From the NCBI GenBank assembly GCA_949592205.1, contig CATIUR010000011.1, forward strand, positions 4,340,001 through 4,404,000: a stretch of DNA of 64,000 nucleotides, in the 5' to 3' direction. Positions 18,576-30,498 of this stretch are shown here, in pieces (the stretch's first letter is position 1; each line of letters begins with the position of its first letter). The DNA comes from Helichrysum umbraculigerum. Taxonomy: Eukaryota; Streptophyta; Magnoliopsida; Asterales; Asteraceae. The position numbers were made by a program, and so were the translations under genes. The notes below the pieces were generated by a model. It was not told the DNA's origin and did not search any database. It saw only the letters and a program-made list of their open reading frames with translations.

Positions 18576-21392
18576 ATGTCTGACTTAAGTAGAATGATCG
18601 AAATGGACCACGAGGTGGGAAAGTCAAACGTTCCACCTAAGTTGTTAAGAATCGAGGATTACTACAATTGGAAGGACAGATTTGAATCTTACTGTAGATT
18701 CCATGACCTGTCAATCTGGATGTGTATCAAGAGTGGATACACCCCACCTACTCAAACTGTTCAAAATGCTACTGTGGTTCTTACCTATGCGAACATGAGT
18801 GATCAAGAGAAGGAAGCTTACAGAAATGAAAATAAATCACATTCTTGCATAAAGATGTGTCTTCCTAAAGAGATTGCTCATCAACTGAAATCTTTTCATA
18901 CTGCTAGAACGCTCTGGGAAGCTCTAGAGAAAAGAGGTGAAGGAAGTCCACAGGTGAGAGCTGGCAAGAGGAGTCTTCTTAAAAAGCAGTTTACTATGTT
19001 TAAAGCTTTAAAAGGAGAAGATCTTGATGCCTATGTCACGCGTTTCTACCATCTGCTAAGTGAATTAGAATACCATGAGATTGTTGAAGAAGAAGTATCT
19101 AAAACCGACAAGTTTCTTGAGGGTTTGCCTTCTAAATGGGAAATGTATGGTGTTATGATTAAGGATAATGAAACTAGGTATTCTACTATGACCTTAGAGC
19201 AAGTCATTGACAAGCTGAAAGGTTATGATTTCTCCAAGAAGTCAAGAGATAGTGATTCTGATCAGGTTCAGAACCCTGGGTTGTATCATGGAAAGTCAAG
19301 TCTTTCGACTGCGTCATCTAGTTCGACCACTGCACTGTTAGTTGGTGATACTAGTGAAAATGGAGAAATGATTACTGAAGATCTGTGTTTTATTTCCTCC
19401 TCTGGTGATGAGACAAAGGGAAAGAATTCTGAGAAGTCACCACAAGAGCATCAGAAGATGCCGATGAGTGTGAAATCTGCTGAACAGCAACTGTCTGTTC
19501 TTGCTTCCTTTGTGGCATCATATGAGAACTACATAGAGGGAAAGATCAATGATCCTATTCTGTTTGATGAGGATTATGAGCAGATAGATTCTGATTATCT
19601 TGAGGAATTGGAGCTTCAAGATCAACTAGCGTTGATATCTAGAAAGGTGAAGAATTTCCTCAAGAGAACTGGTAGAAAGGTGTTGGGCAATAGATCAGGG
19701 TTTGACAAAACCAAGGTCAGATGCTTTAACTGTCAGGGTATTGGTCATTTTGCTAGAGAATGCCAAAGACCTAAAGTAGAAGCACAAGGAAAACAAGGTT
19801 CGGGAAGTACTCTCGCTTCCAAAGCCTTAGTGGTGAAGCAGTTGGATGGCTCTTATGATTGGCAAGCTCATTCTGAGGAAGCCTTGATGGCCGAGATCGA
19901 AGAAACAACTGCTGGATCAGTTTCCTACATGCCCACTGAAATGGAACAGAGAGTAGAGGTGCCTAAGTCTGAAGTGAAGGCAAGTGATGATGACGTGCTA
20001 TATATGGATTCAGCTCCAGATATGAGTCCTGAGGAATTCGTGGCACGCATGGCTGAATTACAAACTGACAAGAAGAAGGTATGTTTAGATATTCTTAATC
20101 TTGCTGATGTTTGTTACTTAGTTACTGATTTACAATCTCAGAATAGTGTCTTAACTGTGTCAAATAGCAATTTGTCATCTCAATTGAATATGGATAAGGA
20201 ATCTTATAAGACTGTTAGATCTGAACTCGATCAAGCCATTATGGATATTCGTAGATTAAGTGATGATAAACATGTCTTAAAAGATAAAATTAAGTCTGAT
20301 GCTTCGGATAGAACAAAACTTAGAGATACCATAAGTGAAAAATCTGTGATCATAGATGGTCTCTATATGAATATTAAAGACTTAAATGAGACAATTGCTA
20401 GTAAGGATCAGGAAATAGTGAACCTTAACTTAAGGTTAATTGAGCAAAACCTTAAACTTGAGAACTATAGGACATCTCAAATGGATAAAATGTTAGATGC
20501 TCAACGTAGTGTAAAGGACAAGACTGGGTTAGGTTACAATGATGTATCCCCACCTTTTAATGCCAATTACACTCCTATTCCTGAAGATTCTGAGATGACT
20601 GAAGTTAATCCTGAGATTTCAGTAGCTGATAAACCTGAACAGTCAGAGGCACAGAAAGATGTTATTAAGAACGTATCATTAGGTAATAGCAAGGCTTCTC
20701 AGTTCACCAAAATACAGTTTGTATCGGGTGGAGTGATTAACGATGCTAAGACTGATGATAAAGTTGATAAGGAACAGCTTAAACCTTTAGTGCCTAAGAC
20801 TCCGGATGAGAAAGCAAAAGTGAGTAAATCACGCAAGCAGATGTCATGTTTCAAGTGTCATCAAAAGGGACACGTGGCTTCGTGTTGTCCTAACAAAAAG
20901 CCTGAAACACCACATAAGCTTGTGATGGATGAAAAGACACAGACCAACTCTAGTATGACTGTAGATGGGTTAGATGCCAAACCTAACTTAGGTAATAAAC
21001 CTGTTAACATTCTTAAAAGAGATGGTAAGCATAGTGTCTCCCCACCTAAACCTAAACGGCCATATACTCAAGGTGATAGTTCTGTCCATAAGTATAGGGA
21101 TGTGACTCCGTCGAGGTTTAGAACTCCAAGTAGAGGCCATAGTCATTATGAGAGTGGTACTACTTCACGATCACATGAGTTTAATTATAATTATCATAAT
21201 AGAGCTTATAATTATGTGCCTAAGAGGTTCTCCTCAAACTCACCTCTTAAGGCTGATCGTCCACAAACTCAAGCTACTTCGAAAGTAACCAAAGCTCCTG
21301 ATGGGAAGGATGGTTATTTTAAAGAGCTTAAGTTTGTTGATGATAAGGGACAAACCAAGACCGTAATGGCTTGGGTCCCTCTTGATAACTGA
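18576..21392 (+). CDS. gag: SIRE Gag (938 residues)
   Basis: The start ATG at 18576 follows a 460-nt leader packed with GCGAGTCGA-type words. Residues about 20-230 form the copia Gag region (UBN2-like: YYNWKDRFESY...ALEKRGEGS...FLEGLPSKWE). A first zinc knuckle CFNCQGIGHFAREC lies near residue 385 and a second CFKCHQKGHVASCC near 765. A long coiled coil (about 490-690) lies between. It ends KTVMAWVPLDN-stop. The large size and two knuckles fit the SIRE/Maximus lineage. The frame is intact, so this copy could still supply particle protein. pol follows in another frame. Confidence 0.92.
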   Translation: MSDLSRMIEMDHEVGKSNVPPKLLRIEDYYNWKDRFESYCRFHDLSIWMCIKSGYTPPTQTVQNATVVLTYANMSDQEKEAYRNENKSHSCIKMCLPKEIAHQLKSFHTARTLWEALEKRGEGSPQVRAGKRSLLKKQFTMFKALKGEDLDAYVTRFYHLLSELEYHEIVEEEVSKTDKFLEGLPSKWEMYGVMIKDNETRYSTMTLEQVIDKLKGYDFSKKSRDSDSDQVQNPGLYHGKSSLSTASSSSTTALLVGDTSENGEMITEDLCFISSSGDETKGKNSEKSPQEHQKMPMSVKSAEQQLSVLASFVASYENYIEGKINDPILFDEDYEQIDSDYLEELELQDQLALISRKVKNFLKRTGRKVLGNRSGFDKTKVRCFNCQGIGHFARECQRPKVEAQGKQGSGSTLASKALVVKQLDGSYDWQAHSEEALMAEIEETTAGSVSYMPTEMEQRVEVPKSEVKASDDDVLYMDSAPDMSPEEFVARMAELQTDKKKVCLDILNLADVCYLVTDLQSQNSVLTVSNSNLSSQLNMDKESYKTVRSELDQAIMDIRRLSDDKHVLKDKIKSDASDRTKLRDTISEKSVIIDGLYMNIKDLNETIASKDQEIVNLNLRLIEQNLKLENYRTSQMDKMLDAQRSVKDKTGLGYNDVSPPFNANYTPIPEDSEMTEVNPEISVADKPEQSEAQKDVIKNVSLGNSKASQFTKIQFVSGGVINDAKTDDKVDKEQLKPLVPKTPDEKAKVSKSRKQMSCFKCHQKGHVASCCPNKKPETPHKLVMDEKTQTNSSMTVDGLDAKPNLGNKPVNILKRDGKHSVSPPKPKRPYTQGDSSVHKYRDVTPSRFRTPSRGHSHYESGTTSRSHEFNYNYHNRAYNYVPKRFSSNSPLKADRPQTQATSKVTKAPDGKDGYFKELKFVDDKGQTKTVMAWVPLDN

Positions 21393-21441
21393 TCGTATTT
21401 TGTGTTATGTGCAGGAGCATGCTGTGAACAAGGACAACTAG

Positions 21442-24400
21442 TGGTATGTAGACAGTGGATGCTCAAGGCACATGACCGGAGAAAGAAGTCTACTGAAGGA
21501 CTTCAAGGATAGTCTCAAGCAAAAAGTAAACTTTGCAGGAGATAAAGGAGGAGTAATTTCGGGAAAAGGAAAAGTTTCAAATGGAACTTTGACTCTTGAG
21601 GATGTGAACTATGTTGAAGAACTAACTCACAACCTAGTGAGTGTTTCCCAAGTCTGTGATAAAGGTCATCCAGTTTATTTCAATGAAAAAGAGGCCTTAG
21701 TCCTGAAGCCAGGTTTTAAAATTCCTGATGAATGGATATTGATGAGGGCACCAAGGAAGAAGGACATCTATGCTATCAACATGGGTGTTCCTAACTCTTC
21801 AATGGTGTCTACATGTTTATTATCCAAGGCTTCGGAAACAGACGCATTGTTATGGGATAGGAGAATGGCACACCTGAACTGGAGAAAGATGAATTATATA
21901 ACCAAAAATGGTTTGGTTCTAGGTGTACCACAAAAACGTTTCGAGTCTGAGGATAAGTGTGTTCCTTGCATGAAAGGAAAGCAGCACAAGAAACCACACA
22001 GACCTAAGACTGAAAACTCTATCTCTTCGCCATTTGAATTGCTACATATGGATCTCTTCGGCCCTATAAGCAAGAGAAGTATAGGTGGCAAATGGTACTG
22101 TTTGGTTGTCACAGATGATTATTCTAGATTCTCATGGGTATTCTTTTTGGGATCAAAGGATGAGACTCCTGGAATTCTAATTGAATTCTTTGATCTAGTA
22201 GAGAATGTCTATAAAAAGAGAGTAAAGCGTATTCGTAGTGACAATGGAACAGAGTTCAAGAATTCAACGTTGAATATCTATTGCTTAAGCAAAGGGATAT
22301 TACATCAATTCAGTGCACCTTATGAACCTCAACAGAATGGTGTTGCTGAAAGGAAAAATAGGACGTTGATTGAAGCTGCAAGAACAATGCTTGCTGATTC
22401 AAAGCTTCCGGTCATCTTTTTGGCAGAAGCAGTGAATACAGCATGTTATGTTCTTAATAGAGTTCTTACGGTTAAGAGACATAACAAGACTTGTTATGAG
22501 CTTTTGAACAATAAGAAACCTAACTTAAAAGGGTTTGAACCCTTTGGAGTTTCATGCACCATATTAAAGACTGGACATCAAGCTAAATTTGGTGAGAAGG
22601 CTGACAAAGGATTTTTCCTAGGTTATATGCCCAATTCGCCAAACAAGAGAGTCTTTAATAAAGTCACATGACGTTTGGAGGTAGTTTATAATATTGAGGT
22701 TACAAGCTATTCACCTGATGTTCATAAGGGCTTAGATTGGCAATTTGATTATTCTGATCTTTTTGCATCATTTAAAGTTCCTATTAGTGACTATGTCAGT
22801 GATTCAGAGATAGCTGAACATTTATTGTTTGAAGATGAGAATATTGGTCCCGCTTCAACATCAAGTGTTAAGCAATCTGGAATTAAGACTAATGTTGACT
22901 CAGATAAAGCTTCCACAAGTGAGTCACAACAACCTTCAGAGGATAAGTCTCAAGAAACAGAAGATCTTGATGATCTTCCTACAAAGTTTGATGATATACT
23001 TACTCCTTTGAAACACTTAAGGATATCTTCTGCTCGTACAGAAGATGTACCTGATTTGGAAGAGATTGGTACTAATTTGGAAGATGAGATACCGGTTGAA
23101 CCAGTTACTACAACTAGAACGAGTAAGAATCATCCCGTTGAAAACATCATCGGTGATATTAATACTCCGGTTCAAACTAGGCATCAATCCAGAACTAGTA
23201 TGTCTAAGAATTCGGAATACCAAAGCTTGTATACTGCAATGAAAGAGACAGGGATTCCTAATCAATGTCTATATTCATGCTTTATCTCACAAGTCGAGCC
23301 GAAAAATGTTCAAATGGCTTTAAAAGAAAGTTCGTGGGTAGAAGCAATGCAGGAAGAACTATCTCAGTTCTCTAAATTACAAGTATGGGAGTTGGTTGAC
23401 CTACCAAAGGGAGAATATCCAATTGGAACTAGATGGGTATTTAAGTGCAAGAGAGATGATAAAGGAATCGTTACTCGCAATAAAGCTCGTCTGGTAGTTC
23501 AAGGTTTTAATCAACAAGAAGGTATAGATTACAATGAAGTGTTTGCACCAGTTGCTAGGCTAGAAGCAATTAGAGTATTCTTAGCATTTGCATCTTATTT
23601 TGGTATAAAAGTGTATCAGTTGGATGTTAAGAGTGCCTTTTTGTATGGCAAAGTAGAAGAATTGGTGTATGTTTCACAACCGCCAGGGTTTGCTGATCCT
23701 GAGTATCCAGATAGAGTATATCGTTTGAATAAGGCTCTATATGGATTACATCAAGCACCTAGGGCATGGTATGGAACACTATCAACGTATCTACTTGAGA
23801 ATGGATTTACAAGAGGATCGATTGATAGTACACTATTTGTGAAATGGAAAAAAAAAGACTTTCTTCTCGTGCAAGTTTATGTTGATGACATTATCTTTGG
23901 ATCATCTGATGAAAAGATGTGTCAAGAATTTGAGAAAGTCATGAGAAAAAGGTTTGAAATGTCTGCAATGGGAGAGTTAAATTTCTTCTTAGGATTACAA
24001 GTTGATCAAAAGAAGGATGGATTCTTTATTCATCAATCTAAATATACATATGAGCTATTAGAACGCTTCAAGATGGATGAAAGTAAGATCTACAATACTC
24101 CAATTCCAGTCAATCATGGACTAGGTCCAGATACATCGAGTGATAGCGATGTGGATCCAACTCTTTATAGAGCCATGATCGGATCACTAATGTATCTTAC
24201 AGCCTCTAGGCCTGACATAATGTTTGCTGTTTGTTTATGCGCAAGATATCAGGCTAATACGAAAGAGTCACACATGCAAGCTGTTAAACGAATCTTTCGT
24301 TACCTCAAAGGGAAACCTAAGCTGGGTCTTTGGTATCCGATTGATGGAGACTTAGATCTCGTAGCTTATACTGATTCGGATTATGGAGGATGCAATAAGA

Positions 24401-24825
24401 ATAGGAAATCTACGACCGGAGGATGTCAATTCCTAGGAGGTAGATTAGTATCCTGGCAGTGCAAGAAGCAAACCTCGGTAGCCATTTCTACATGTGAAGC
24501 TGAGTATGTTGCAGCTGGCAGCTGTTGCTCACAAGTTCTTTGGATTCAACAGCAACTGCGGGATTACGGGTTAAATATAACCAATACTCCTATGATGATT
24601 GATAACGAATCTACTATGTCGATCACCAATAATCCGGTGAAGCACAGTAAAACTAAGCATATTGATATTCGACATCATTTTATTAGAGATTGTGCTGAGA
24701 AGAAATTGATAAAGTTAGTTAAGGTTCCATCATTGGATAACTTAGCAGACTTATACACAAAGGCGTTCGACAGAGCAAGATTTGAGACGTTAGTTCAACT
24801 AAATGGAATGAGAAATCCAGAGTGA
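21442..24825 (+). pseudogene. pol: SIRE pol: protease, integrase, RT, RNase H (two nonsense codons)
   Basis: The domains run in the Ty1/copia order. Protease WYVDSGCSRHMTG begins at 21442, directly after a TAG (21439-21441). GAG-pre-integrase and integrase follow, with CVPCMKGK, DLFGPI, DDYSRFSW, RSDNGTEF and a downstream E. Then RT has W/FKCKRDDKG, QLDVKSAFLYG and the catalytic YVDDIIFGS, and RNase H has AYTDSDYGG and STCEAEYVA. A TGA at 22669-22671 interrupts the frame between integrase and RT; TGA before CG fits decay of a CGA codon. The frame is +1 relative to gag. A pyrimidine-rich TTTTGTGTTATGTGCAG string (to 21414) just upstream looks like a 3' splice site. Confidence 0.93.
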
Positions 24826-27348
24826 TTAGTCTTCCAAGGGTAATTTTGTAATAGTTAGTATTTATGTGTTCATTAAAAAAAAAAAAAAAAAAAAAAGGCG
24901 TATGGCATTCATTTGCTTGTTACCTAAGGGGAATCGCCTTCATTTAAGTTTTTATTTGCAAAAACTAAGGGATATGATAGTACATTAGGAGAATAAGCTT
25001 TACAATAATAAGCTTAAGTCCTAAGTATGATATGGTAGTAGGTTCAAATAAAGTTGCTTTAGAACTACAGCGGTTCTATCAGGTATGTGTTTATATTTAT
25101 TTGATTATACACCTATATCCACTAGTTATAATTTGTTTATTTCTATTAAAACTTTAGATGGCTTCATCATATGATATACTGGTAGGCAAATTATATGAAA
25201 TTTTCTAAGCTTTAAGAAGTAAATTAACTACTTGCTTATTATTTTGTGTTACTATTCTATGATGTATGACATTAAGTCTTAAATGTTGAATGATGGTATT
25301 ACTATACACTGTTATCATGCATCTTAATTTAAAGTGACAAATAGTAGCAATATGGGTATTAACTTAATTACTGGTAACTTTGTTGTACTAAGTACAGAAC
25401 TGAAGCCTTTAATTAAATTAATATTCTCAAATATATTTTGAATTATGCTAGAAGGGATCTTCTGTTGTACTACGTACAGACTTAGATAACATAGCATATT
25501 CAAAGTATGTTTGATATTTGTCTAACCTTAAAAAAAAATTCAAGTGTATGTTATATGTTTTGAAAAGATACATCATTTAGTAACCGCTACCTTGAAATTT
25601 AATGATGCAGTGTTATGTGTTTTACTTGAATTCTTCAGTATGTCATATAATAGGAAGCACTTGATAATATTCATACTAACAATAAAGTGTTTGCTTAGAA
25701 AATTGAGTGTAATTTGTTTATGTGGATCATAATACCTGTAATCGTCTTGAACTGTCTATAATAAAATATTCACTTTATATGAGTAATGCATTTATTAATT
25801 ATGCTATGTGGATAAACGTACCTAAGATATAGTTTTATAAATATAAATATATCAATGACGAATTTAGTTGTAATTTTATAGTAATTTATTTGAATTTCAT
25901 GAGGTATGTATACTACCAATCTGCTTAGACTTTTTAATATATAATTAATTGCTTATTCTTACTAATATGATCCCTAAGCAGATAAAATCTTATTTACTTT
26001 GTATATGTACTTTGTTTCAAATAATTAATAAAATGGTACTTGATACCAAAGTTTATATAGTTGTATTTTTATCTTATTTTTATTTGTTTTTAAGTTTTTA
26101 TGTTTATCTGAATTTACCCTTCGGAATTAAATTATACTGTATATTTTTGAGTTGAACAACGTGACAAATACAAGTGAAAATTAATCATAATTTAGACTTG
26201 TAAAATATCGGGTTTTTATTTATACTTAGCATTAAATTCGTGTTTTTAATTGTTTCTGCGAGTTTGACTAGTCAACTTGCGAATCCACTTGAATTCTCGC
26301 GAATCGGATACAGAGTATAAAACAGGAGGTCAAACGAGTCAATAGATCACCGGATCCACAGCATTCGCGAGTTCACTTCAACTTGGCGAATCCGCTTCCA
26401 CGTGAAACGAGGCGAAATATAGTTTTCGTTTGATTTCGATTTTACGAGTACGGGAACGAGTTTTTGAATCCGTAGATTATATTCAAGACTTCTTTGCGAA
26501 CATTTTGAGGTATAATACAATGGTTTTCACCGTTTAAATTGCACGAAATCGAAGTTTTAATAAACTTAGGGTTTCGGTTTATAATTCGAACGATTCACGT
26601 ATATTAAAGGACTATTAGAACACGAATCCTTGTGGTTTATGTTAAATGGATGTTAATAAATGTAAATCAATCGATAGATCATGTTAAAATCAACAGATGA
26701 ATCGATTTTAATTGAAAATTCGCGACGGCAGTTCATCAAACGAGTTGACATTGTGGATCAACTCGCAGCGAGTTGACTAGCGAATCCATGAGATTAGCGA
26801 GTTGATAACTTTAGCGAGTTGACTAGCGGATCGACCAGCGAGTTGACCTGCAGATCGACATGATTAGCGAGTCCTCTTGGCTGCATATCCAATCGCGAGT
26901 TGATAAGCGAAACGAGTTGAACTCGATTCGCATAGGTGTCTTATGCGAGTCCCGAACTTAGCTAAATTTTTTTAAAAAAAGGGTTTTTATAAGAGTTAAG
27001 ACTTTTTAAGTAATAACTAGTATATTTTGGATTCCTATGACAATGTATGTATATATATATCGAAAGTCTACCGATTCACAATGTAATCGAGTGGCGTGTC
27101 CTAATTTTTGTTAGCGGTATAATATATATATTGGTTTTATAAAACGTTAACGACTTGAGGATTTCTTATTAACAAGTAATTAACGGATTTTACATATTGG
27201 ACTTACGACTTATTAGTTATAAGTTATATATGTGTTTAATATGTTAAGAACTAAGATGTTAGATGATCATTTTGATTCATAAACATTATAGTTTATAACT
27301 TACTAACGTGCATTAACTGTTTTTGTCATTTGTGTTTCTTGTACAGAT
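24826..27348 (+). other. SIRE spacer between pol and accessory ORF A
   Basis: About 2.5 kb without coding potential. It contains a 22-A run (24875-24896), a stretch (about 25168-25300) similar to the Athila-like spacer at 59066-59200, two copies of a CTGTTG-dyad-CAGA motif (25380-25402, 25462-25480), a tract dense in GCGAGTTGAC-type words (26250-26940), the first 60-nt structured motif (27061-27120) and a strong splice acceptor before the ORF (TTTCTTGTACAG, 27335-27346). Confidence 0.7.
27061..27120 (+). other. 60-nt structured motif, copy 1 (before ORF A)
   Basis: Aligns without gaps to 30003-30062. Predicted stems: motif positions 12-16 with 25-29 and 41-45 with 50-54. Here the pairs read CGATT/AATCG and CTAA/TTAG. 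The shared linear text includes CGAAAG, CCGA, TCGAG and GGCGTGT. Confidence 0.75.
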
Positions 27349-29840
27349 ATGGCGAGACAATTCGATAAGGGTCACAATATTCTTGTGGATCTTGATCTAT
27401 CAGCAAAGGGAGCTAGCAAAGTAGCTCAAGTGCTGACCTTCTTTGCATGTTCACGTATTAGATATACGCTTACAGAGTCTCCACAGATCTCTCAGACTAT
27501 ACTGAACGATTTTTGGACGGACATTCAGTATGATGAATCGGTTAACCCACCTGTTATTCGCGCATCGGTAAATCAACAAACGATTATTTTTGCTGCTTCT
27601 GACCTTCGTCAGATTTTACATCTGGGTACGGTAGACCAAGAAGATGGTCCTACTGAGTACTCCAGTGATTTTATCGAGGGTGCGTTAGGTCGCATGGGTT
27701 ATACTGGTGAGAGAAGAGGACGTCAATTCCTCAAGGCACTCGTTATTGGGCAATGGAGATTCTTATGGCACGTTATAGTCACAGTTTTTGGACCGAAGAA
27801 GGGCGGTTTTGATGAGTTGAGCCCTGCTCTTGTATCGGCGGTACTGTCACTGTTTATAATAAACCATACAGTTTTTGTGATTATATTTTTGGCGAGATGG
27901 TAAGACAGATATCGGGTTCTGTTAGATCTAGATTTATGATCTACCCGAGGTTCTGTATGATGATTATCCGTGCTCATCTTCCGGATATTGTTATCCCTGA
28001 GCCGCACTTACGTGTAGATACTATCGCGCTCAGAGGATACAACGCGATGTTTCAGCAGACTATTCGGCGGGAGGAATATGTCAAGCCGGAGACTCGTGAT
28101 CTCTGTGGCTATATTGTTGATCCTGCTTATGTGAAGCCGCCAAATCATGGTTGGAATGATGTTGGTGTTGATGTTGCTGCTGCTGCTGTTGTACCTGAGC
28201 CTGCTGCTGCTGCTGTGGTTGCACAACCTGAGCCACAGGCACTGCTTGAGGATGTTCTTATTCAGGTTGGTCAGGTGGATCAGCAAGTGAATCCAGATGT
28301 TGCTGCACAGGTTGTGCAAGAGGTTTTGGAGCAGAATGATGATGCGACAAATCCTTTGCTTCAAGACATTGAGAGTTATATAGCACCACCTGAGGTAATC
28401 TTTTATTTATGTAATAATATAGATGCTTAGTTGATAGATTGTTTTATTAATCATAGATGCTTATTATTATTATATAATGATTCTGATATTAGATATTTAG
28501 TAAATTGGATATTATTTCTTATTTTAAAATATAAATATCATTACACGAACAGGATGTTGAAGCTGAGGCTGCAAATTCCGAAGTTATATTACTTGAGGAT
28601 GAGCAGATACAACTTGATAGATCAGTTGTTGTACTGACTGAGGTATTATATCTGATTAATCTTAAATATATAGAACTTGTATGATAGAGCTTACGCTAAT
28701 CATAAATGTTGAATATATTTAAACTTTAGGAGACTGTTAGATCATCTAGAAGTCGTGATGGTGAGACGGCTTCAGATGAAGATTCAGACAATACACCTTC
28801 TCCTCCTCCATCTGTTTCTGAAAGGAAGAGAAAAGGTAAGAGTGTTATGGAGGAAGGTACTGAGGAAGTTGAGATTCCTTTGATGAAGCGTCCGAGAACG
28901 CTTACTATTCGAGAAGGTTAGTATTGATTATAAAAGTTAAATGATCTTAACTTGTTGTATATCAGGAGTTAAACTGAGACAGTTAATTCTGTATACAGTT
29001 GCTCAGGATACACCACAGGTGGAGATGGATGCACCGGTGGTTACTGAATCGATATCTTTACCGCTTCAGGTATGAGATATAAGTTCTATAACTATGAGTG
29101 TTATGCAATTAATTAGAACTTTTCAGCAATAACTGACTGATTTTAACAATAACTGATTTTAATTGTATTTAACTTTTCAGCATGAGGTTGCTGATCTAGT
29201 TCGTGGAGCTAATTTTCCGACGAACAAAGCAGCTAGATTTGCGACAAGTTTGCTTACGCAAGCTTTGTCTCAACCTCATACATCGCTTACCAGAGACTGG
29301 CATATTGAGTCTCTTACACCGCCTGGACCAAGAACGATACCTGTTACTCCGACGACTGATGCTGAAAGGATTACATCCTTAGAGTCGAGGGTAAAGGATT
29401 TGGAGAAGCTTACTTCTCAGATTCCAGAGCTGGTGTCGAGCAATCTTCTTCTTTCACAGCAGATTCTCAAGCAGAGTCAATCGTACAATTTGTTGATGAA
29501 GACTCATGAGACTTTGCTTGCGGACTTCAATGTACAGAGACTGAAGTTATCTTCTTTGGAGAGTCTGGTCTTGAGATCACATTCAGGACAGTCTACTCAG
29601 GGGAAGATATTGGTATATCTGGAGTCTTGCAAAGAGGATGAGCTAAGGAGGAAGAGAGATTCAGACAAAGATGATGATCCCAATGCACCGAGTGGTGAGC
29701 AGACTGGTCCTTCAAAGACTGGTGAGCAAGCTACGATTCAGGGTGAGTCTGGTGGTGATGCTGGTGCTAGTGGTTCGGGTGCTGGTACAAGTGCTGATAA
29801 GACTGCACAGGTTGATACAGAAGCTGGTAAGATAGCTTAG
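27349..29840 (+). pseudogene. SIRE accessory ORF A, envelope position, five exons, one frameshift
   Basis: ATG at 27349, 3 nt after a splice acceptor. Exons 27349-28394, 28553-28642, 28730-28916, 28999-29069 and 29181-29840. Every boundary is GT-AG and the phases add up, which strongly supports real splicing. Exon 1 shows the plant retroelement motifs QWRFLWH and, after a shift of frame near 27850-27862, a MIYPRF segment; the same family is at 44808-45631. Exon 1 also has an alanine/valine stretch from GCT/GTT repeats (28160-28220). Exon 5 is a coiled coil (about 29360-29600) with an acidic, Gly/Ser-rich tail. No signal peptide or membrane segment is convincing, so an envelope function is unsupported. 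Role unknown. Confidence 0.8.
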
Positions 29841-30002
29841 TATTAGCATAGTGTAGTAATTATTGGTATTAATTTGTACAGAATAATTGTAACTTAATAT
29901 TTTGGTAATATATTCGGCTTGAGATTGTAATTACAAGTTAAATGTATTAGATATTATTAAGTTATTTGATTTTATATAATTATGTTAAGATAAAATAGTG
30001 AT

Positions 30003-30062
30003 CGAAAGACTTCCGACTCAATGAGTAGTCGAGCGGCGTGTTCCGATTAATATCGGCGGTCA
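30003..30062 (+). other. 60-nt structured motif, copy 2 (before ORF B)
   Basis: Same length and register as 27061-27120. The stems read CGACT/AGTCG and CCGAT/ATCGG (loop TAAT). Three base pairs differ from copy 1 on both sides while keeping pairing. Confidence 0.75.
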
Positions 30063-30498
30063 AAATTTTGTGATAACATATGCATTTTAGATTTGATTAT
30101 GGACTTAAGACCGTAAGGTATATAAGTAATTAACAAGTTAAAAATGTATTCGTATTAACTAGACAAATGATATATAATTTAAAGGTTAAATTGATAATGA
30201 ATGAGATCAATTAACACTTGGAAATTATATAAGGTAATTAATAGTAAATTTAAATGTTTGGTGATTATTCACAATGCATTAGAATTTAAAATTAATTAAT
30301 ATTTGTTAAGTAGACTTAAGAAATTTTGGATTGATTCAGGGTAATCAATAAAAGATTTTATAAGTTATATGGAAATTGCGTTTATATTTTAGGTTAAAAT
30401 ATACAAAAGAATTAATAAAGAAATTCTTAGATTGGTTCAGGGAAATCAATGAAGAATTTGAATTATTAATATATTTGTATTTATATTTTTCTCTAGGA

